From NCBI RefSeq assembly GCF_001570565.1, contig NZ_BBXE01000020.1:1-64000 (forward strand): DNA of 64,000 nucleotides. Reading direction: 5' to 3'. Under the pieces are notes generated by a model, which saw nothing but the letters and a program-made list of their open reading frames with translations, was not told the DNA's origin and did not search any database. Each line of letters opens with the position of its first letter. The stretch's first letter is position 1. The DNA is from Herbidospora yilanensis. GTDB taxonomy: Bacteria; Actinomycetota; Actinomycetes; Streptosporangiales; Streptosporangiaceae. A program made the position numbers and the translations under genes. Of this stretch, positions 60,749 to 64,000 are shown one piece after another.

Positions 60749-61478
60749 GCCGATCACGATCTCCGATGAACATCCCGAGCGCCACCTCGCGCGGCTGGGA
60801 ACGGTCTTCGCCCGGTTCGACCGGCAGGACTCCGGCAACGTCTCCTACGGCGTCGCCGCCGACGGCCACCGCCACTTCGTGAAGACCGCGGGCCACCCCG
60901 ACGACACTCCCTTTCTCACCCACGCCCAGCGCGTCGACCTGCTGCGCAACGCGGTCCGGCTCGCCCGGGCCTACCGGCACCCCGCGCTACCGGCTCTCCG
61001 CGCGGTCATCGACTCGGCGCACGGCCCGATGCTCGTCTACGACTGGGCCGACGGCGAACTGGTCGGCGTGCCACGCGAGCACCGCGACGACCCCGCCTCC
61101 GCCTACCGGCGCTTCCTCGCCCTGCCGCCCGTCCGCGTCCTCACCGCCCTCGACACGGTCGTCGACGTCCACGACCTGCTCGACCGGGCCGGCGAGGTCG
61201 CCGGGGACTTCTACGACGGTTGTCTCCTTTACGACTTCACGCCCCACCGCCTGTCCCTGATCGACCTGGACGACTACCGTCCCGAGCCCTACCGCAACGA
61301 CATGGGCCGCATATTCGGCTCCTCCCGCTTCATGGCATCGGAGGAGTTCACCCCGGGCGCCCTCATCGACCAGCGCGCCGGCGTCTTCACCATGGGCCGC
61401 CCGGCTCTTCCTCGGCGACCACCTCCACGGCCCTCTGCACGAGATTGTCACCCGCGCGACACAAGCCGGCCCGGCTGA
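60747..61478 (+). CDS. Small protein-kinase-like protein, frameshifted near its C-terminus
   Basis: 243 residues as read, a small kinase-fold protein: VDVHDLLDRAGEVAGDFYDGCLLYDF before the DFG-like SLIDLDDYRPEPY, then FGSSRFMASEEF resembling the APE segment. After TMGR (about 61399) the frame runs into Pro/Arg-rich sequence and stops at 61478. Deleting one C from the CCC at 61400-61402 restores RLFLGDHLHGPLHEIV...FCAAWRKARRN, ending at TAA 61534-61536. That is what related kinases carry, so this is a +1 frameshift, real or a sequencing error. The ATG at 60747 has AGGGA about 8 nt upstream and overlaps the divergent start codon. Confidence 0.7.
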   Translation: MPITISDEHPERHLARLGTVFARFDRQDSGNVSYGVAADGHRHFVKTAGHPDDTPFLTHAQRVDLLRNAVRLARAYRHPALPALRAVIDSAHGPMLVYDWADGELVGVPREHRDDPASAYRRFLALPPVRVLTALDTVVDVHDLLDRAGEVAGDFYDGCLLYDFTPHRLSLIDLDDYRPEPYRNDMGRIFGSSRFMASEEFTPGALIDQRAGVFTMGRPALPRRPPPRPSARDCHPRDTSRPG

Positions 61479-61532
61479 CCGCCACGCCTCGCTGCCCGAG
61501 TTCTGCGCCGCCTGGCGGAAAGCGCGGCGAAA

Positions 61533-61949
61533 CTAATAGGTGATGGAGCACCCGACGGCGGTGGGCAACGGCGACAGCGTCGCATTGGGCACCAGGATTT
61601 CGAACCCGAAGTACGCACTCTGGCCCGCGGGGATGATTTTGTTCCACGCCGCGGGGCTCCACTGATAGGTCGACGGCCTCGTGATGTTCCAGTAGCGCTG
61701 GACGACCGCGCCCTGGGAATAGGCGAAGCCGATGATCGCGTCCCAGTTGGTCGACGCGACCGTTCCGGTGTTACCGAACTTCGCGTCGACCTGCCACAGG
61801 TGCTGCGTGCCGACCATGCCTCGCCAGTTCGCCGTGAACGTCAGCGCGCAGGTGGTGGCGGCATGGGCGGGAGTCACGAAGGCGAGCGCGCCGAATAGGG
61901 CGGCCAGCAGAAACGCGGTCAGGCGCCGACGGGCACGTCGTTCTGTCAT
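61533..61949 (-). CDS. Secreted stand-alone CBM2-like protein
   Basis: A 138-residue secreted protein. The signal peptide (1-30) ends AHA. The mature 108 residues form a single beta-sandwich resembling family 2 cellulose/chitin-binding modules: two Cys near the ends (TTCALTF ... VGCSITY), Trp in ANWRGMVG, STNWDAIIGF and AAWNKIIPAGQ, and the FGFEILV strand. No catalytic domain is attached. It could help adhesion to, or disruption of, polysaccharide. Its stop overlaps the restored end of the convergent kinase gene by 3 nt. Confidence 0.72.
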   Translation of the reverse strand: MTERRARRRLTAFLLAALFGALAFVTPAHAATTCALTFTANWRGMVGTQHLWQVDAKFGNTGTVASTNWDAIIGFAYSQGAVVQRYWNITRPSTYQWSPAAWNKIIPAGQSAYFGFEILVPNATLSPLPTAVGCSITY

Positions 61950-62239
61950 GGGCCTCTCCTGTCAGGAAGCGCGCATTTCCAAAAACGCGCACGGCGATGA
62001 CCGAACGTTACGATCGGCTTAGACCACCGTCAATTGTCAATGAAAGTTACAGTTTATTCCGGATTTTCGCGAACACCGGAATGCGTGAATTGACGTGGCG
62101 AATCCCCGGGATCGGGCGTGACCTGCGCATCTCGACACCGCCGCCGAGAACGCCCGTAGTGGCCCTAAATGAATTGCCCGGGTTCCCCGCCCGATGGAAG
62201 TGTCGGCCGGGCCGAGCAATCGTGAGAGGAACCCGCGAC

Positions 62240-63718
62240 ATGGCCGCTTCCAGCACTCCGTCCACGACCGAACCCGAAGTCCGCACCGCCGCCGGTGTGC
62301 TGCGGGGCACCAGGGAGGCGGGCCTGGCCGTGTTCCGCGGTGTCCCGTTCGCCGAACCGCCCGTCGGAGCTCTGCGGTTCCGGGCGCCGCGGCCCGCGCG
62401 GAGCTGGGACGGGGTCCGGCCCGCTCTCGAACACGGCCCGCCGCCGCCCCAGTCCGGCGTGCTCGGGGCGTCGGGGAAGGCGGGCGACGACTGGCTGACG
62501 CTCAACGTCTGGACCCCCGACCCCGGCGCGGCGCTCCCGGTCATGGTCTGGATCCCCGGCGGGGGTTACGCCATGGGCCACTCCGGCCTGCCCGAATACG
62601 ACGCCGGGCACATCGCCTCAACCGGAACGGTCGTCGTCACGATCAACTACCGTCACGGCATCGAGGGCTTCGCGCACATCGACGGAGCTCCGGCCAACCG
62701 AGGGCTGCTCGACCAGGTCGCCGCCCTGGAATGGGTCCGGGACGACATCCGGGTCTTCGGCGGCGACCCCGGCCGGGTCACGGTCTTCGGCCAGTCGGCG
62801 GGCGGCGGTTCGGTCGCCGCGCTCCTCGCCATGCCCGGAGCCGCCGGCCTCTTCCACCGGGCGATCGCGCAGAGCGTCCCCGGGACGTTCTTCTCCCCCG
62901 AGCTCGCCGCCGACATCGCCGCCGCGTTCGCCGCCGAGGCGGGGGTCGAACCCACGGTCGCCGGGATGTCGGAGGTGCCTCCCGGCCTGATGCCCGAGGT
63001 CGGCGACGCGGTGTTCGCCAAGATGGCCGCGTGGCGGGAGCGGTGGGGCGTGATCACCCATCGGCCGATCCCGTTCGCGCCGGTCGTCGACGGCGACGTC
63101 CTGCCCGTCACGCCATGGCAGGCGCTCCAGAGCGGTGCGGCCCGGGACGTCGCGCTGGTCGTCGGCCACACCCGTGACGAGCACCGGCTGTTCAGCCTGA
63201 TCGACGGCACGCTCGGCCAGGTCACCCACGAGCGGGCCGAGGCCGCCCTGCGCGTGCTCGCGCCGGGGTCCTACCGCGAGGCGTTCCCGGCGGCGTCCGA
63301 CGAGGAGGTCTACGAGCTGGTCAACGCCGACTGGTTGTTCCGGATGCCGAGTGTCCGTCTGGCCGAGGCGCAGGTCGCGGGTGGTGGCCGGGCGCATCTG
63401 TTCGAGCTGACCTGGCCCGCCCCGAACTTCGGCGCGTGTCACGGCCTCGACGTGCCGCTCGTCTTCGGCAACCTGACCGGCGGCCAGACCGCCGTGCTGG
63501 TCGGCGAACCGTCACCGGAGGCGGCGGAGTTGTCCGGGCGGATGAGAGGATCGTGGACGGCCTTCGCCGCGCACGGCGACCCGGGCTGGCCCGCCTACAC
63601 GACCGGCGAACGCCTCACCCGGATCTTCGACACCCCCTCGACGGTCGCCCCCTACCCGGAGGAGACCTCGCGGCTGCTCTGGAAAGACCACGCCTTCTCG
63701 GCACTGCCGCTCCTCTAG
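62240..63718 (+). CDS. Type-B carboxylesterase/lipase family protein
   Basis: A 492-residue alpha/beta hydrolase of the carboxylesterase type B (para-nitrobenzyl esterase) family. Signatures: the N-terminal FRGVPFAEPPVGALRFRAP, the oxyanion loop VWIPGGGYAMGHS, the nucleophile elbow FGQSAGGGSVAALL and the catalytic His in FGACHGLDVPLVF. No signal peptide is evident, so it is probably cytoplasmic. The start ATG at 62240 follows GAGAGGA. The 290 bp upstream, shared with the divergent CBM2-like gene, are AT-rich near 62010-62070 and likely hold both promoters. The CocE-type hydrolase gene follows after 30 nt, perhaps in the same operon. Confidence 0.92.
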   Translation: MAASSTPSTTEPEVRTAAGVLRGTREAGLAVFRGVPFAEPPVGALRFRAPRPARSWDGVRPALEHGPPPPQSGVLGASGKAGDDWLTLNVWTPDPGAALPVMVWIPGGGYAMGHSGLPEYDAGHIASTGTVVVTINYRHGIEGFAHIDGAPANRGLLDQVAALEWVRDDIRVFGGDPGRVTVFGQSAGGGSVAALLAMPGAAGLFHRAIAQSVPGTFFSPELAADIAAAFAAEAGVEPTVAGMSEVPPGLMPEVGDAVFAKMAAWRERWGVITHRPIPFAPVVDGDVLPVTPWQALQSGAARDVALVVGHTRDEHRLFSLIDGTLGQVTHERAEAALRVLAPGSYREAFPAASDEEVYELVNADWLFRMPSVRLAEAQVAGGGRAHLFELTWPAPNFGACHGLDVPLVFGNLTGGQTAVLVGEPSPEAAELSGRMRGSWTAFAAHGDPGWPAYTTGERLTRIFDTPSTVAPYPEETSRLLWKDHAFSALPLL

Positions 63719-63748
63719 GACAGACTTCGAAGAACACGGGGGTGCCCG

Positions 63749-64000
63749 ATGAAGCTCAGAGTCGAGCGTGACCTGCGCGTGCCGATGCGCGACGGGACCG
63801 TCCTGCTGGCCGACCGGTGGTCGCCGCCGGACGGCGACGGGCTGCCGGTCGTGCTGGTGCGCACGCCCTACGGCCGGCGGCGGGCCGTCCGGCAGATCGT
63901 CGGGCCGCTGGTCGAGGGCGGTTTCCAGGCGGTGGTGCAGAGCACGCGCGGAACGTTCGGGTCGGGCGGCGGGTTCGACCCCCTGCGGCGCGAGCGCGAC
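63749..64000 (+). CDS. CocE/NonD family hydrolase, N-terminal part
   Basis: The first 84 codons of a gene that continues beyond the window. The start (MKLRVERDLRVPMRDGTVLLADRW, then VVLVRTPYGRR and VVQSTRGTFGSGG) is the typical N-terminus of X-Pro dipeptidyl-peptidase/cocaine-esterase-like serine hydrolases (PepX/CocE/NonD family). The catalytic serine lies further downstream and is not visible. The ATG at 63749 lies 30 nt after the carboxylesterase stop, with ACGGGGGTG as a weak ribosome-binding site; the two hydrolases may be co-transcribed. Confidence 0.85.
   Translation, partial: MKLRVERDLRVPMRDGTVLLADRWSPPDGDGLPVVLVRTPYGRRRAVRQIVGPLVEGGFQAVVQSTRGTFGSGGGFDPLRRERD

Noticed and set aside
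1-64000. CRISPR arrays, insertion sequences, prophage or integrase genes, attachment sites
   Set aside because: I looked for regular spacers, transposase motifs and terminal repeats and saw none; base composition is even apart from short AT-rich promoter regions.

Overview
The window is chromosomal DNA from a high-GC Gram-positive bacterium, almost certainly a saprophytic filamentous actinomycete. The evidence is strong G/C bias at third codon positions, many GTG/TTG starts and 4-nt stop/start overlaps, a mycothiol-dependent formaldehyde dehydrogenase, an SAV2177-type methyltransferase, a DevRS-like pair and many secreted polymer-active enzymes. A Streptosporangiales member is my guess; nothing in the window fixes the genus. 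I see no rRNA, canonical tRNA, CRISPR array, insertion sequence or prophage.

Layout. 1-16 kb: the end of a secreted Fn3/beta-trefoil protein, RecD2 helicase, a thiolase-like protein divergent from a TetR regulator, aldo/keto reductase with a YjbR-like protein, a chitin-type LPMO, a DUF305 lipoprotein, beta-propeller phytase, an MFS pump, a protein with an NDP-kinase-like domain, a two-component pair with a PepSY-like protein, a methyltransferase and a small membrane protein. 16-23.5 kb: a 2282-residue secreted protein ending in a NucA/NucB nuclease domain, followed by a small acidic protein that may be its immunity partner. 23.7-35.6 kb: mycothiol formaldehyde detoxification, a BASS transporter, a ChvE-type monosaccharide ABC operon with its LacI regulator, paired DUF3147 membrane proteins, a secreted hydrolase, Nramp and a bicupin.

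35.7-42 kb is the most unusual part. A promoter-like -10 box precedes a 77-nt tRNA-like RNA that has acceptor, D and T arms but no anticodon arm. It is followed by five co-directional genes: Zn-ribbon SDR, leucine-rich repeat protein, ankyrin protein, MoxR AAA+ ATPase, and a metallopeptidase/VWA protein. The first four junctions are 4-5 nt overlaps or a 5-nt gap, so this reads as one operon. The MoxR-VWA core with repeat-protein scaffolds and a tRNA-like RNA resembles the parts list of RNA-repair or biological-conflict systems, but I do not recognise this combination as described.

42-46.6 kb: a cytochrome P450 and a DevS/DevR-like redox two-component pair with a universal stress protein carrying DevR-type boxes. 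46.7-60.3 kb: a ROK-regulated operon of two sugar permeases, a binding protein, GH15 and three GH31 enzymes. The secreted GH31 pair matches the cycloalternan-forming pathway (6-alpha-glucosyltransferase plus 3-alpha-isomaltosyltransferase). The logic would be: convert starch ends to a private cyclic sugar outside, import it, and break it down with the cytoplasmic GH31 and GH15. A strong terminator closes the operon. 60.5-64 kb: a small conserved protein whose start codon overlaps that of a divergent, frameshifted kinase, a stand-alone CBM2-like protein, a type-B carboxylesterase and the start of a CocE-type hydrolase.
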